Shown here: positions 16,897 through 26,149 of the stretch, piece by piece
Layout of the letters: every line of letters begins with the position of its first letter
How positions within the stretch are numbered: the first letter of the stretch is position 1
From: an uncultured Dorea sp.
Lineage (GTDB): Bacteria; Bacillota_A; Clostridia; Lachnospirales; Lachnospiraceae
Assembly (NCBI GenBank): GCA_910579015.1
Contig: CAJTRO010000004.1
Span: forward strand, 62,001 to 126,000
Reading direction: 5' to 3'
DNA: 64,000 bases
The notes under the pieces: model-generated
Databases searched by the model: none
Told to the model about the DNA's origin: nothing
The model's input: only the letters and a program-made list of their open reading frames with translations
Made by a program: the position numbers and the translations under genes

Positions 16897-17667
16897 ATGA
16901 GAGTAGAAAAGACAGATTTGGAGAAAATATATATAAGAGAAGGGGAGCGTCTGGACGATCTACAGATCAAGGGATATGAGATCATCCAGAGCCCGGGCCG
17001 GTTCTGTTTCGGAATGGATGCGGTTCTGTTGTCTTCCTTTGCCAGGGTAAAACGGCAGGAGCGGGCGCTTGATCTGGGAACGGGAACAGGGATTCTGCCA
17101 ATCCTGCTTGAGGCGAAGAATGAAGGCGGGCATTATACCGGGCTTGAGATACAGGAAGAGAGCGCGGATATGGCGCGCAGAAGTGTGGAATATAACGGTC
17201 TTGGGGACCGGATAGATATTGTAACAGGGGATATCAGGGAAGCGTCGGCCGTCTTCGGACCGGCTTCTTTTCATGTGATCACGGTGAATCCGCCTTATAT
17301 GATCGGAGAGCACGGACTTAAGAATGAGAATGAAGCCCTGTATATTGCGAGACACGAGGCGCTGTGTACACTGGATGACGTCCTGCGTGAGAGCGCGAGG
17401 CTGCTTAAGCCTAAAGGACGGTTCTACATGGTGCACAGACCTTTCAGGCTGCCGGAGATCCTGACGAAGATGTCGGCCTGCCGGATTGAGCCGAAGCGGA
17501 TGCGGCTGGTATATCCGTATGTGGACAAGGAGCCGAATATGGTCCTGCTCGAGGGGCTTAGAGGCGGTAATCCCCGGATGAAGGCGGAACCTCCGCTGAT
17601 CGTGTATGAGAAGGACGGGACCTATACGGAGGAGCTTCGGCAGATTTACGAGGGAGGCAACGCTTAA
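16897..17667 (+). CDS. tRNA1(Val) (adenine(37)-N6)-methyltransferase family protein
   Basis: A class I SAM-dependent methyltransferase of 256 residues. Motif I LDLGTGTGILPILL and motif IV VNPPYMI are clear; NPPY marks enzymes that methylate an exocyclic nitrogen. The N-terminal ERLDDLQIKGYEIIQSPGRFCFGMDAVLLSSFA is typical of the YfiC/YabB family. ATG 16897 gives the usual family start; the open frame extends upstream into ricT. It lies between ricT and rsmI, as yabB does in Bacillus. Target A37 of tRNA is inferred from the family. Confidence 0.88.
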   Translation: MRVEKTDLEKIYIREGERLDDLQIKGYEIIQSPGRFCFGMDAVLLSSFARVKRQERALDLGTGTGILPILLEAKNEGGHYTGLEIQEESADMARRSVEYNGLGDRIDIVTGDIREASAVFGPASFHVITVNPPYMIGEHGLKNENEALYIARHEALCTLDDVLRESARLLKPKGRFYMVHRPFRLPEILTKMSACRIEPKRMRLVYPYVDKEPNMVLLEGLRGGNPRMKAEPPLIVYEKDGTYTEELRQIYEGGNA

Positions 17668-17685
17668 GCAAAAGGGGGGAATATT

Positions 17686-18528
17686 ATGCCGGGAACCTTA
17701 TATCTATGTGCAACACCTATCGGGAATCTTGAAGATATCACGCTGCGCTGTATCCGGATTTTGAAGGAGGTCGATCTGATCGCGGCGGAGGATACCCGTA
17801 ACAGCATTAAGCTGTTGAACCATTTTGAGATAAAGACGCCGATGACCAGTTATCATGAATACAATAAGATTGAAAAGGGAAGGAAGCTTGTAGAACTGCT
17901 TCTGAAAGGAGAGGACATTGCGCTGATCACGGACGCCGGGACGCCGGGGATCTCGGATCCGGGCGAGGAGCTGGTGAAAATGTGCCGGGAGGCGGGGATT
18001 ATCGTGACTGCGCTTCCGGGAGCGGCGGCATGTGTCATGGCGCTTACCATATCCGGACTTCCGACCAGAAGATTCGCATTCGAAGCGTTTCTTCCGACGG
18101 ATAAGAAGGAGCGTCAGGCAGTTCTTGAAGAGATGCAGTCGGAGACCAGGACGATCGTGCTGTATGAGGCACCCCACAGGCTGGTACGGACGCTGGAGGT
18201 ATTGCTGGATTCGCTTGGAAACAGGAGAGTGAGTATCTGCCGGGAGCTGACAAAGAAGCATGAGACGGTATATGCAGCGACGACAGAGGAGGCGCTTTTG
18301 TACTACAGAGAGCATGAGCCGAAAGGGGAGTGCGTGATCGTGGTCGAGGGAAAGAGCCGGGAGCAGATTCGTGCGCTTGAGCGCGCGCGGTGGGAGGAGA
18401 TGAGCGTCGAGGAGCATATGGAGCATTATCTTGAGAAGGGCATGGACAGGAAGGAAGCCATGAAGCAGGTGGCGCGGGATCTGGGAGTAGGAAAACGGGA
18501 GATATACCAGAAGCTGAATTGCCGTTGA
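17686..18528 (+). CDS. rsmI: 16S rRNA (cytidine(1402)-2'-O)-methyltransferase
   Basis: The 280-residue protein has the tetrapyrrole-methylase fold used by RsmI: LYLCATPIGNLEDITLRC at the N-terminus, AAEDTRNSIKLLNHF, the SAM loop ITDAGTPGISDPGEELV, and LPGAAACVMALTISGLP. It 2'-O-methylates C1402 in the ribosomal decoding centre. GGGGGG before ATG 17686 is the ribosome site. The C-terminal helix-turn-helix-like end (MKQVARDLGVGKREIYQKL) is normal for the family. It closes the conserved block and is followed by an intrinsic terminator. Confidence 0.95.
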   Translation: MPGTLYLCATPIGNLEDITLRCIRILKEVDLIAAEDTRNSIKLLNHFEIKTPMTSYHEYNKIEKGRKLVELLLKGEDIALITDAGTPGISDPGEELVKMCREAGIIVTALPGAAACVMALTISGLPTRRFAFEAFLPTDKKERQAVLEEMQSETRTIVLYEAPHRLVRTLEVLLDSLGNRRVSICRELTKKHETVYAATTEEALLYYREHEPKGECVIVVEGKSREQIRALERARWEEMSVEEHMEHYLEKGMDRKEAMKQVARDLGVGKREIYQKLNCR

Positions 18529-18637
18529 CCAGATATAATGCAGACACTACACTGGCATATTGCATAGAATTGCAGCGGGACAGGAAGCAGTCTGCTGTCT
18601 GTCTTGGTCAAGTTGTATAATATTTTTTAAAAAGATT

Positions 18638-18673
18638 GTTCAACTTGGGTATACCCTTAGTTGGACTTTTTTT
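18638..18673 (+). terminator. intrinsic terminator between rsmI and the ABC ATPase gene
   Basis: GTTCAACTTGGG and CCCTTAGTTGGAC pair around a TATA loop, with one mismatch/bulge, and are followed by seven T residues. The core GGGTATACCC is itself palindromic. A TATAAT box at 18616-18621 lies just upstream, so the hairpin could also act as an attenuator in a leader of the next gene. Confidence 0.6.
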
Positions 18674-18746
18674 ATATACTTTTTAACAGAGCAAGACGGT
18701 ATCACAGATACAATATATATTTAAGGAAAGATGGAGGAAACCCAAA

Positions 18747-19859
18747 ATGGCAAGTTTATCATTAAAACACATTAACAAGACATATCCAAATGGCTTTGAG
18801 GCTGTTAAGGATTTTAACCTTGAGATTGAGGATAAGGAATTCGTTATCTTCGTAGGACCTTCTGGATGTGGTAAGTCAACAACACTTCGTATGGTGGCAG
18901 GTCTGGAAGATATCTCTTCCGGTGAGTTATGGATCGGTGACAAGCTGGTGAACGACGTAGAGCCTAAGGACAGAGATATCGCGATGGTATTCCAGAACTA
19001 CGCTCTGTATCCACATATGACAGTTTATGATAACATGGCTTTTGGTCTTAAGTTAAGAAAAGTTCCAAAAGATCAGATTGATAAGATGGTACGTGAGGCG
19101 GCTAAGATCCTTGACCTGGAAGCACTGTTAGACCGTAAGCCGAAGGCTCTTTCCGGTGGTCAGAGACAGCGTGTTGCTATGGGACGTGCGATTGTTCGTA
19201 ATCCTAAGGTATTCCTTATGGATGAGCCTCTTTCAAACCTGGATGCTAAGCTGCGTGGACAGATGCGTATTGAGATCTCCAAGCTGCACCAGAGACTGGG
19301 TACAACGATCATCTACGTAACACATGACCAGACAGAGGCTATGACACTTGGTACAAGAATCGTAGTTATGAGCGCTGGTATTGTTCAGCAGGTAGATACT
19401 CCTCAGACACTGTACGATCGTCCGTGCAACCTGTTCGTGGCTGGATTCATCGGATCACCTCAGATGAACTTCGTAGATGCTAAGTGTAAGGTTGAGGGCA
19501 AGAAGGTTTGTCTTGTTGCAGGACCTGCATCAATCGAGCTTCCAGAAGCTAAGGCTAAGAAGCTGATCGACGGCGGATACAACGGAAAGACAGTTGTTCT
19601 TGGTATTCGTCCTGAGGATGTACATGATGAGCCGGACTTCCTTGCTAAGTCTCCTAACACAATTATTGAAGCTACGATCCGTGTATACGAGATGCTTGGT
19701 GCAGAAGTTTACTTACACTTCGATTATGAAGGAGCTACCATGACTGCAAGAGTTGATCCTAGAACATCTGCAAGAAGTGGAAGCACGGTTAAGTTTGCAC
19801 TGGATGCTGACAGGATCCACGTATTTGACAAAGAGACAGAGAATACTATTACAAACTAA
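18747..19859 (+). CDS. ugpC: sugar ABC transporter ATP-binding protein, MsmK/UgpC type
   Basis: A 370-residue ATPase of the carbohydrate uptake type 1 importers. It has Walker A GPSGCGKSTT near 37-46, the Q-loop VFQNYALYPHMTV, signature LSGGQRQRVAMGRA, Walker B VFLMDEPLSNLDAKLR, H-loop YVTHDQ, and a C-terminal OB-type regulatory region. It stands alone between terminators, with no permeases. Such orphan MsmK/MsmX proteins energise several sugar importers at once, so it may serve the permeases at 148-1898, which lack their own ATPase. Its codon use (GGT, CGT, GTA, TCA) differs from neighbours and suggests strong expression. Confidence 0.94.
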   Translation: MASLSLKHINKTYPNGFEAVKDFNLEIEDKEFVIFVGPSGCGKSTTLRMVAGLEDISSGELWIGDKLVNDVEPKDRDIAMVFQNYALYPHMTVYDNMAFGLKLRKVPKDQIDKMVREAAKILDLEALLDRKPKALSGGQRQRVAMGRAIVRNPKVFLMDEPLSNLDAKLRGQMRIEISKLHQRLGTTIIYVTHDQTEAMTLGTRIVVMSAGIVQQVDTPQTLYDRPCNLFVAGFIGSPQMNFVDAKCKVEGKKVCLVAGPASIELPEAKAKKLIDGGYNGKTVVLGIRPEDVHDEPDFLAKSPNTIIEATIRVYEMLGAEVYLHFDYEGATMTARVDPRTSARSGSTVKFALDADRIHVFDKETENTITN

Positions 19860-19871
19860 TGTGTATGAAAG

Positions 19872-19904
19872 CGGCCAGACACTTTTGTTGTCTGGCCGTT
19901 TTTT
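19872..19904 (+). terminator. intrinsic terminator after ugpC
   Basis: A perfect 10-bp stem CGGCCAGACA / TGTCTGGCCG with a 7-nt loop is followed by TTTTTT. It begins 13 bp after the gene. Confidence 0.9.
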
Positions 19905-19991
19905 ATATATTTAAAATCAGTATTTTCTTGTATATCAAGGTTATCCTGTGATAAAATAATGCGTGTATGTTACAGAACAGGAGGTCATTCT

Positions 19992-21089
19992 ATGTTATCA
20001 AACCAGATACTACATAAAGCAGTACAGGATATAAAGAGAATTACCGGATTAGAATGTGCAATATGGGATATCAAGGGGATCTGTCTTGTCATGACGAATG
20101 AGCGGATGATCGGCCTGGAACCGGAGGTTACCAGATTCTGTGAGACCGCGCCGTCCGTTGCGGTGGAGGAGACGCGCTTTCGCATAGAGAAGGATATGGG
20201 AATGTTCCTTGTACATGATGACGAAGATCCTTGTTACATCCTTGTGCTGAAAGGGAACTGCCCGCATATGGAGATGGCAGGAAGGCTTGGAATCAGCCAG
20301 CTGGAGAACCTTCTATTTGCATATAAGGAGAAGATGGACAAGAATCGTTTTATCCAAAATCTGATTCTGGATAACATGCTGTTGGTGGATGTATACAATC
20401 AGGCGAAGAAGATGAAGATACCGGTAGAATTGAGAAGAGTGGTGTTCCTGATCGAGGCGAGGAATGAAGGGGAGAACCTGATCCTTGACACGTTGAAGGG
20501 GCTGTACGCGACCGGTACGAAGGATTTTGTGACGGCAGTGGACGAGAAGCATGTGATTCTTGTCAAGGCGTTGCAGACCACAGACGAATATCTGCAATTA
20601 GACCAGATCGCCAGAGAGCTGGTTGATACATTGAATATGGAGGCCATGGTCAGTGTAAGGATTGCCTATGGAACGATCATCGAAGAATTAAAGGATGTGT
20701 CCAAATCCTACAAGGAGGCGCACATGGCGCTGGAAGTGGGGCGGGTGTTCTATGCGGACAGGAATATCCTTGCTTATAATGAGCTTGGAATCGGAAGGCT
20801 GATCCATCAGCTTCCGGCGTCTCTGTGCGAGATGTTCCTCAATGAGGTGTTTGAAGGAAATACAGCCGATCAGTTCGAGGAAGAGGAGCTGACTACGGTC
20901 TACACTTTTTTTGCAAATAATCTGAATATCTCTGAGACAGCGAGACAGCTCTATGTGCACCGCAATACGCTGGTGTACAGGCTGGAGAAGATCCAGAAGA
21001 GAACGGGGCTTGACGTCCGGGTGTTTGAGGACGCACTGACGTTCAAGATAGCAATGATGGTGGCTGACCATATGAAATATATCCGTTAG
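19992..21089 (+). CDS. CdaR/PucR-type transcriptional regulator
   Basis: The 366-residue protein has an N-terminal sensor-like segment (ILHKAVQDIKRITGLECAIWD) similar to the sugar-diacid recognition domain, a central GGDEF-like/CdaR domain (around RIAYGTIIEELKDVSKSYKEA), and a C-terminal PucR-type helix-turn-helix: NNLNISETARQLYVHRNTL followed by VYRLEKIQKRTGLD. AGGAGG lies before ATG 19992. It precedes the aconitase-family gene by 76 bp and may control it. The ligand is unknown; carboxylic acids are usual in this family. Confidence 0.85.
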   Translation: MLSNQILHKAVQDIKRITGLECAIWDIKGICLVMTNERMIGLEPEVTRFCETAPSVAVEETRFRIEKDMGMFLVHDDEDPCYILVLKGNCPHMEMAGRLGISQLENLLFAYKEKMDKNRFIQNLILDNMLLVDVYNQAKKMKIPVELRRVVFLIEARNEGENLILDTLKGLYATGTKDFVTAVDEKHVILVKALQTTDEYLQLDQIARELVDTLNMEAMVSVRIAYGTIIEELKDVSKSYKEAHMALEVGRVFYADRNILAYNELGIGRLIHQLPASLCEMFLNEVFEGNTADQFEEEELTTVYTFFANNLNISETARQLYVHRNTLVYRLEKIQKRTGLDVRVFEDALTFKIAMMVADHMKYIR

Positions 21090-21165
21090 TGTACAGACGG
21101 TGCGCTGGAACGCTCGGGAGAGATCAGACTGTGACAGGAGAAAAGAAGAAGAGGAGACAGAGAAT

Positions 21166-23451
21166 ATGGTAAAATTATATGATAGAGGCGTGTATCTGCT
21201 GAACGGAACAGAGATAGTGGAAGACGCACAGACAGTAAAAGCGAAGACGGGGCGGGAGATTACGCAGGCCGATGCGTCGAAGGAGACGATGGCATACGGC
21301 ATTCTTGCCGGGCACAATACATCCGGGAACATGGAACGCTTGCAGATCAAGTTTGACAAGCTGACGTCCCATGATATCACATTTGTAGGGATCATCCAGA
21401 CGGCGAGAGCGTCGGGGCTTGAACGTTTCCCGATTCCTTATGTGCTGACCAACTGTCACAATTCCCTGTGTGCGGTTGGCGGGACCATCAATGAGGATGA
21501 CCATATGTTCGGACTGAGCTGTGCCAAGAAGTACGGAGGCGTCTATGTACCGCCGCATCAGGCGGTCATCCACCAGTATGCAAGGGAGATGCTTGCAGGC
21601 GGAGGCAAGATGATCCTTGGCTCAGACAGCCATACCAGATACGGCGCGCTGGGAACCATGGCAATGGGTGAGGGCGGACCTGAGCTTGTGAAACAGCTTC
21701 TGAATAAGACCTATGATATCAAGATGCCGGATGTGGTGGGAATCTATCTGGACGGCGAACCGGTGAAGGGCGTCGGCCCTCAGGACGTGGCGCTGGCCAT
21801 CATCGGCGCAACCTTCGGCAACGGATATGTGAATAATAAGGTGATGGAATTTGTAGGGCCGGGCGTTGAGAAGCTGAGCGCGGACTTCCGTATCGGAATT
21901 GATGTTATGACGACGGAGACCACCTGCCTGTCATCCATCTGGAAGACGGATGAGAAGATCAGGGAGTTCTATGAGATACATGGAAGAGAGGAAGATTATA
22001 AGGAGCTGAACCCGGGGGCTGCCGCGTATTATGACGGTATGGTCTATGTGGATCTAAGTAAGATCAGGCCGATGATCGCGATGCCGTTCCATCCGTCCAA
22101 TGTCTATACCATTGACGAGGTAAATGCGGATCTTAAGGACGTGCTCCATGATGTGGAGCAGAAGGCTCTGGTGAGCCTTGACGGCGCGGTAGATTACTCT
22201 TTGCAGAGTAAGATCGTGGACGGGAAATTATATGTGGACCAGGGATTGATCGCGGGATGTGCCGGAGGCGGATTCGAGAATATCTGTGCGGCGGCGGACA
22301 TTATACGGGGTAAATACATCGGTTCGGATGAATTTACGTTCAGCGTATATCCGGCAAGTACGCCGATCTATATGGAACTGGTGAAGAACGGCGCGGCGGC
22401 GGATCTGATAGCGGCCGGTGCGATCGTGAAGACTGCGTTCTGCGGGCCTTGCTTTGGCGCGGGGGATACTCCGGCGAATAATGCGTTCTCTATCCGTCAT
22501 TCCACCAGGAATTTCCCGAACCGCGAGGGATCGAAGCTTCAGAGCGGACAGATTTCTTCGGTGGCTCTGATGGATGCCCGTTCTATTGCCGCGACGGCCG
22601 CCAACAAGGGATTCCTGACGCCTGCGACAGCCGTGGATGTGGAGTATACGGGACCGAAGTACCATTTCGACAGCAGAATCTATGCAAATCGTGTGTTTGA
22701 CAGCAAGGGTGCGGCGGATCCATCTGTTGAGATCAAGTTCGGGCCGAACATCAAGGACTGGCCGAAGATGGCGGCGCTGCCTGAGAATCTGCTCCTGAAG
22801 GTGGTATCGGAGATCCACGATCCGGTTACGACGACGGATGAGCTGATCCCGTCCGGCGAGACCTCTTCCTACCGTTCCAATCCGCTGGGGCTTGCGGAAT
22901 TTGCCCTGTCCAGGAAGGATCCGGCATACGTGGGGCGTGCAAAAGAGGTCCAGAAGGCGGAGAAGGCAATCGAGGACGGACAGTGCCCTGTAGAAGCGTT
23001 AGAGGAATTAAAGCCTGTGATGGAGAAGATCCATGAGACATATCCAGATATTGACAGGTCTAATCTTGGCATTGGAAGTACCATATTTGCGGTGAAGCCG
23101 GGCGACGGCTCTGCAAGAGAACAGGCCGCATCCTGCCAGAAGGTGCTTGGCGGATGGGCGAATATTGCCGGCGAATATGCGACCAAGAGATACCGTTCGA
23201 ACCTGATCAACTGGGGAATGCTTCCATTTATTACAGAAGAAGACCATGAGAACCTGAGCTTCAAGAATGGAGATTACATCTTTGTGCCAGAGATCCGCAG
23301 TGCTGTCGGGGAAAAGGCGGACAAGGTGAGGGCGTTTGTGGCCGGAACAGGAGATGAGTGGAAGGAGATCAGTCTGAAACTGGGTGATATGACGGATGCA
23401 GAGCGCGAGATCATCCTGAAAGGGTGCCTGATCAATTACTACAGAGGATAA
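21166..23451 (+). CDS. aconitase-family hydratase (YbhJ-like)
   Basis: The 761-residue protein belongs to the aconitase superfamily. Visible elements are GSDSHTRYGALGTMAMGEGGPE, the cluster-ligand region IAGCAGGGFENI in place of the usual SCTN, CGPCFGAGDTPANN with two further cysteines, and a C-terminal swivel domain with INWGMLPF. It resembles the YbhJ-like hydratases more than classical citrate aconitase, so the substrate is uncertain: it may hydrate/dehydrate a tri- or dicarboxylate. ATG 21166 is preceded by GAGGAGA; an earlier in-frame start at 21100 lacks a site. No citrate synthase or isocitrate dehydrogenase is nearby. A terminator follows. Confidence 0.82.
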   Translation: MVKLYDRGVYLLNGTEIVEDAQTVKAKTGREITQADASKETMAYGILAGHNTSGNMERLQIKFDKLTSHDITFVGIIQTARASGLERFPIPYVLTNCHNSLCAVGGTINEDDHMFGLSCAKKYGGVYVPPHQAVIHQYAREMLAGGGKMILGSDSHTRYGALGTMAMGEGGPELVKQLLNKTYDIKMPDVVGIYLDGEPVKGVGPQDVALAIIGATFGNGYVNNKVMEFVGPGVEKLSADFRIGIDVMTTETTCLSSIWKTDEKIREFYEIHGREEDYKELNPGAAAYYDGMVYVDLSKIRPMIAMPFHPSNVYTIDEVNADLKDVLHDVEQKALVSLDGAVDYSLQSKIVDGKLYVDQGLIAGCAGGGFENICAAADIIRGKYIGSDEFTFSVYPASTPIYMELVKNGAAADLIAAGAIVKTAFCGPCFGAGDTPANNAFSIRHSTRNFPNREGSKLQSGQISSVALMDARSIAATAANKGFLTPATAVDVEYTGPKYHFDSRIYANRVFDSKGAADPSVEIKFGPNIKDWPKMAALPENLLLKVVSEIHDPVTTTDELIPSGETSSYRSNPLGLAEFALSRKDPAYVGRAKEVQKAEKAIEDGQCPVEALEELKPVMEKIHETYPDIDRSNLGIGSTIFAVKPGDGSAREQAASCQKVLGGWANIAGEYATKRYRSNLINWGMLPFITEEDHENLSFKNGDYIFVPEIRSAVGEKADKVRAFVAGTGDEWKEISLKLGDMTDAEREIILKGCLINYYRG

Positions 23452-23475
23452 TTGATAAAAATATATATTTTTTAT

Positions 23476-23504
23476 GGGGCGGTGCAACACCAGCCCCCTT
23501 TTTT
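23476..23504 (+). terminator. intrinsic terminator after the hydratase gene
   Basis: GGGGCGGTG pairs with CACCAGCCCC around a CAA loop, followed by six T residues. Confidence 0.8.
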
Positions 23505-23546
23505 GACTCTAATATATAGTAGACAGCTTGAGTGGGAGGAGAAGAT

Positions 23547-24032
23547 ATGAGATGCGATGCGAAGACATTTGCGCAGATGTATGAGACGGTCTATATGGAT
23601 TTATACCGGTTCGCCTTGTGTATGATGCGCTCAAGGCAGGATGCGGAAGATGCTGTCAGTGAGGCAGTAATGGCGGCTTACGAGAACATCGGGAAGCTGC
23701 GGGATGAGAAGGCGTTCAGGAACTGGATATTTACCATATTGTCGAATATCTGCAAGAGGAAGCTGCAAGACGCGGCAAGAGAGCGGAGCAGGTCGAATGA
23801 AGCATATTCCCTGATCCGTCAGGATACGCCGGAGGAACCGGATATGGGACTGGCAGTGGATGTCCGAAAGGCGTTCTTTCTTTTGGAGGAAGAGGAGCAG
23901 ACGATAGTGGGATTGTCTGTTTTTGGCGGATATAACAGCCAGGAGATTGGAGAGGCGCTGAAGCTGAACCCGAATACGGTGCGCTCCAAGAGAAGTCGTG
24001 CGCTTCAGAAGATGGAATGTGTATTAAGATGA
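23547..24032 (+). CDS. ECF-type RNA polymerase sigma factor
   Basis: The 161-residue protein shows sigma region 2 (YETVYMDLYRFALCMMRSRQDAEDAVSEA) and region 4 (LSVFGGYNSQEIGEALKLNPNTVRSKRSRALQKM), with no region 3, as in extracytoplasmic-function sigma factors. GGGAGGAG precedes ATG 23547. The next gene encodes a membrane-anchored beta-propeller protein 18 bp downstream, probably its co-expressed partner and perhaps its anti-sigma factor. Target promoters are unknown. Confidence 0.9.
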   Translation: MRCDAKTFAQMYETVYMDLYRFALCMMRSRQDAEDAVSEAVMAAYENIGKLRDEKAFRNWIFTILSNICKRKLQDAARERSRSNEAYSLIRQDTPEEPDMGLAVDVRKAFFLLEEEEQTIVGLSVFGGYNSQEIGEALKLNPNTVRSKRSRALQKMECVLR

Positions 24033-24050
24033 GTCAAAGGAGGCGGCTGT

Positions 24051-26084
24051 ATGGATAGGCGAGAACAGGATATTTTAGATTGGGTAAGACAGGAGACGGA
24101 GGAGATTGATGTTCCAAAGAAGCTGGAACCGGAGAATATCCGCCGGATGCTTGAGGAGAAGGAAGTAAGGGAACGGCCCGGGAAGAAGCGCAGAATGTAC
24201 CGGTTTGGATTCGCGGCGGCAGCATGTATAGCGGCGGCCGGACTGGCGGTATGGCAGATGCCGCGCGCGGGTTACGATGAGACAGGGAGCAGTCCGGGCG
24301 GGACGGCAGGAGCAGAGAGAGGGACGGAAGTGGAGATAAGCGGCAGCAAGACCATTGCCCGGGCGGACAGCTATGAACAGGTGTATGGTTATCTTGAGGA
24401 GTACCAGAAACAGCTGGAAGAAGAGGAGAAGCGCATGATGGCGGAGGGCGGTACGGCTTCTGACCTTGCGCGCGGCAAGGAAGAAAGTGTTGCGATTGCT
24501 GAGGATTCAGATATGGACACGGGTATGAATGGAGGCGCCTCACCGTATCAAAAGACTGAAACATTGGCGGCAGGCGGAGCGGAATCTGCATCAGCGGATT
24601 ATTCTGAGACGAATGTACGCCAGGAGGGTGTGGACGAGGGGGATATCGTCAAGACGGACGGAAGATATCTGTATGTGCTGGAGGATAACGGACGTGAGAT
24701 CGCTATTGTGGACACACTGGATCAGGGCATGAAGAAGGCGGCGTCTGTTGACGCGGGCAGTAATAACAGTATCCATGAATTCTATGTCGTGCCGGGGATG
24801 AAGAAGCTGGTAGTGGTCGGTTATCAGAGCGGAGAACTGTTGGGAAAGGAGATGGCGGGGGACAGTGCATACAGTAATCCGCACCTTAGTTCAACAGTGG
24901 CCGTAACCTATGATATCTCGGATCCGCTAAAGCCGGTGGAAGAAGGCAGGGTGAGCCAGAGCGGCAGTTACAGTTCTTCAAGGATGGTGGATGGTTATCT
25001 GTATATGTTCAGTGAATTCTATGTCTGGAACGGGAATATCAGTCCGCATGAGCCGAGATCTTATGTGCCGGCTGTCAACGGGGAGCTGATCAAGGAGAGC
25101 AATATTTATCTTCCGCCGGTTTCACAGGCAAATATGTACGAGATCATCACAGCGGTCGATCTAAAAGAGCCGGGGAAGACGAAGGACAGCAAAGCCATTT
25201 TCTCGAAAGGCGGGCAGGTCTATGTGAGCGGACAGAACATTTATTTCTATGAGACAGAGTGGCAGAACAGCTTCTTCGGGAGCAGTACCGGCTGTGTGAC
25301 GACGATCCGCAAGGTTTCTTATAAGGATGGAGAATTAGAGGCAAAGGCGCAGGGGAAGTTCGACGGTTACCTGAACGATTCATTTTCCATAGACGAATAT
25401 GAAGGGAATCTGCGGGTTGTGACGACGGATGGAGATACGAACTCGGTTTATGTCCTGGATAAGGAGCTGGATATCATTGGTTCGATCGAGGATCTTGCGA
25501 AGGATGAGAGGGTGTATTCTGCCCGATTCATGGGAGATGTGGGATATTTTGTGACCTTCCGTGAGACGGATCCGTTGTTCAGCGTGGATCTGTCGGATCC
25601 GAAGAAGCCGAAGATCATAGGCGAGCTTAAGATACCGGGATTCTCAGAGTATCTTCATTTCTACGGGGAGGACCAGCTTCTCGGGATCGGTATGAATGTG
25701 GATGAGGAGACGATGATCACGGACGGGGTGAAGCTTACTATGTTTGACATCTCTGATAAGACGGATGTGAAGGAAGCGGATACCTATATTCTGGAGAATG
25801 TGTACAGTACAGAGGTCGGCTATGATTATAAGGCCGCGCTGGTGGATCCCGGCCGGAATATCATCGGATTTGCCGGGTATACGGAAGGCGGACAGAATTA
25901 TTATCTCTTTGCGTATGATAAGAAGGACGGATTTGTCTGCAATATGGAGGAGCATATCAACGGGAATGCGATGCGAAGCACGCGCGGGGTATATATTGAA
26001 GATGTGATCTATGTTGTGCAGGGAAATATTATCGAGGCGTACAGCCTGGAAGATTATAAGAAGGTAGACGATCTGATCCTGTAG
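24051..26084 (+). CDS. membrane-anchored beta-propeller domain protein
   Basis: The 677-residue protein has a cytoplasmic N-terminus of about 50 residues, one membrane segment (FGFAAAACIAAAGLAVW) near 57-73, an acidic linker with a coiled-coil stretch (YGYLEEYQKQLEEEEKRMM), and an extracellular beta-propeller domain from about residue 185 (YSETNVRQEGVDEGDIVKT onward), as in the Beta_propel family. Repeated blades contain VAVTYDISDPLKP, FSVDLSDPKKPK and LTMFDISDK. Its coupling to an ECF sigma gene suggests that the short cytoplasmic part binds the sigma factor while the propeller senses something outside; this is inference. Confidence 0.82.
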   Translation: MDRREQDILDWVRQETEEIDVPKKLEPENIRRMLEEKEVRERPGKKRRMYRFGFAAAACIAAAGLAVWQMPRAGYDETGSSPGGTAGAERGTEVEISGSKTIARADSYEQVYGYLEEYQKQLEEEEKRMMAEGGTASDLARGKEESVAIAEDSDMDTGMNGGASPYQKTETLAAGGAESASADYSETNVRQEGVDEGDIVKTDGRYLYVLEDNGREIAIVDTLDQGMKKAASVDAGSNNSIHEFYVVPGMKKLVVVGYQSGELLGKEMAGDSAYSNPHLSSTVAVTYDISDPLKPVEEGRVSQSGSYSSSRMVDGYLYMFSEFYVWNGNISPHEPRSYVPAVNGELIKESNIYLPPVSQANMYEIITAVDLKEPGKTKDSKAIFSKGGQVYVSGQNIYFYETEWQNSFFGSSTGCVTTIRKVSYKDGELEAKAQGKFDGYLNDSFSIDEYEGNLRVVTTDGDTNSVYVLDKELDIIGSIEDLAKDERVYSARFMGDVGYFVTFRETDPLFSVDLSDPKKPKIIGELKIPGFSEYLHFYGEDQLLGIGMNVDEETMITDGVKLTMFDISDKTDVKEADTYILENVYSTEVGYDYKAALVDPGRNIIGFAGYTEGGQNYYLFAYDKKDGFVCNMEEHINGNAMRSTRGVYIEDVIYVVQGNIIEAYSLEDYKKVDDLIL

Positions 26085-26098
26085 AATTGTGGTCAGTA

Positions 26099-26140
26099 CG
26101 AGACTGCCGGGAAATGTGATTTCCTGGCAGTCTCGTTTTT
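26099..26140. terminator. bidirectional terminator between beta-propeller gene and bioY
   Basis: A long stem (CGAGACTGCCGGGAAA with TTTCCTGGCAGTCTCG) around a short loop is followed by TTTTT. It lies between convergent genes. Its sequence is related to the palindromes at 34575-34613 and 62169-62206. Confidence 0.85.
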
Positions 26141-26149
26141 CAGATTGCA

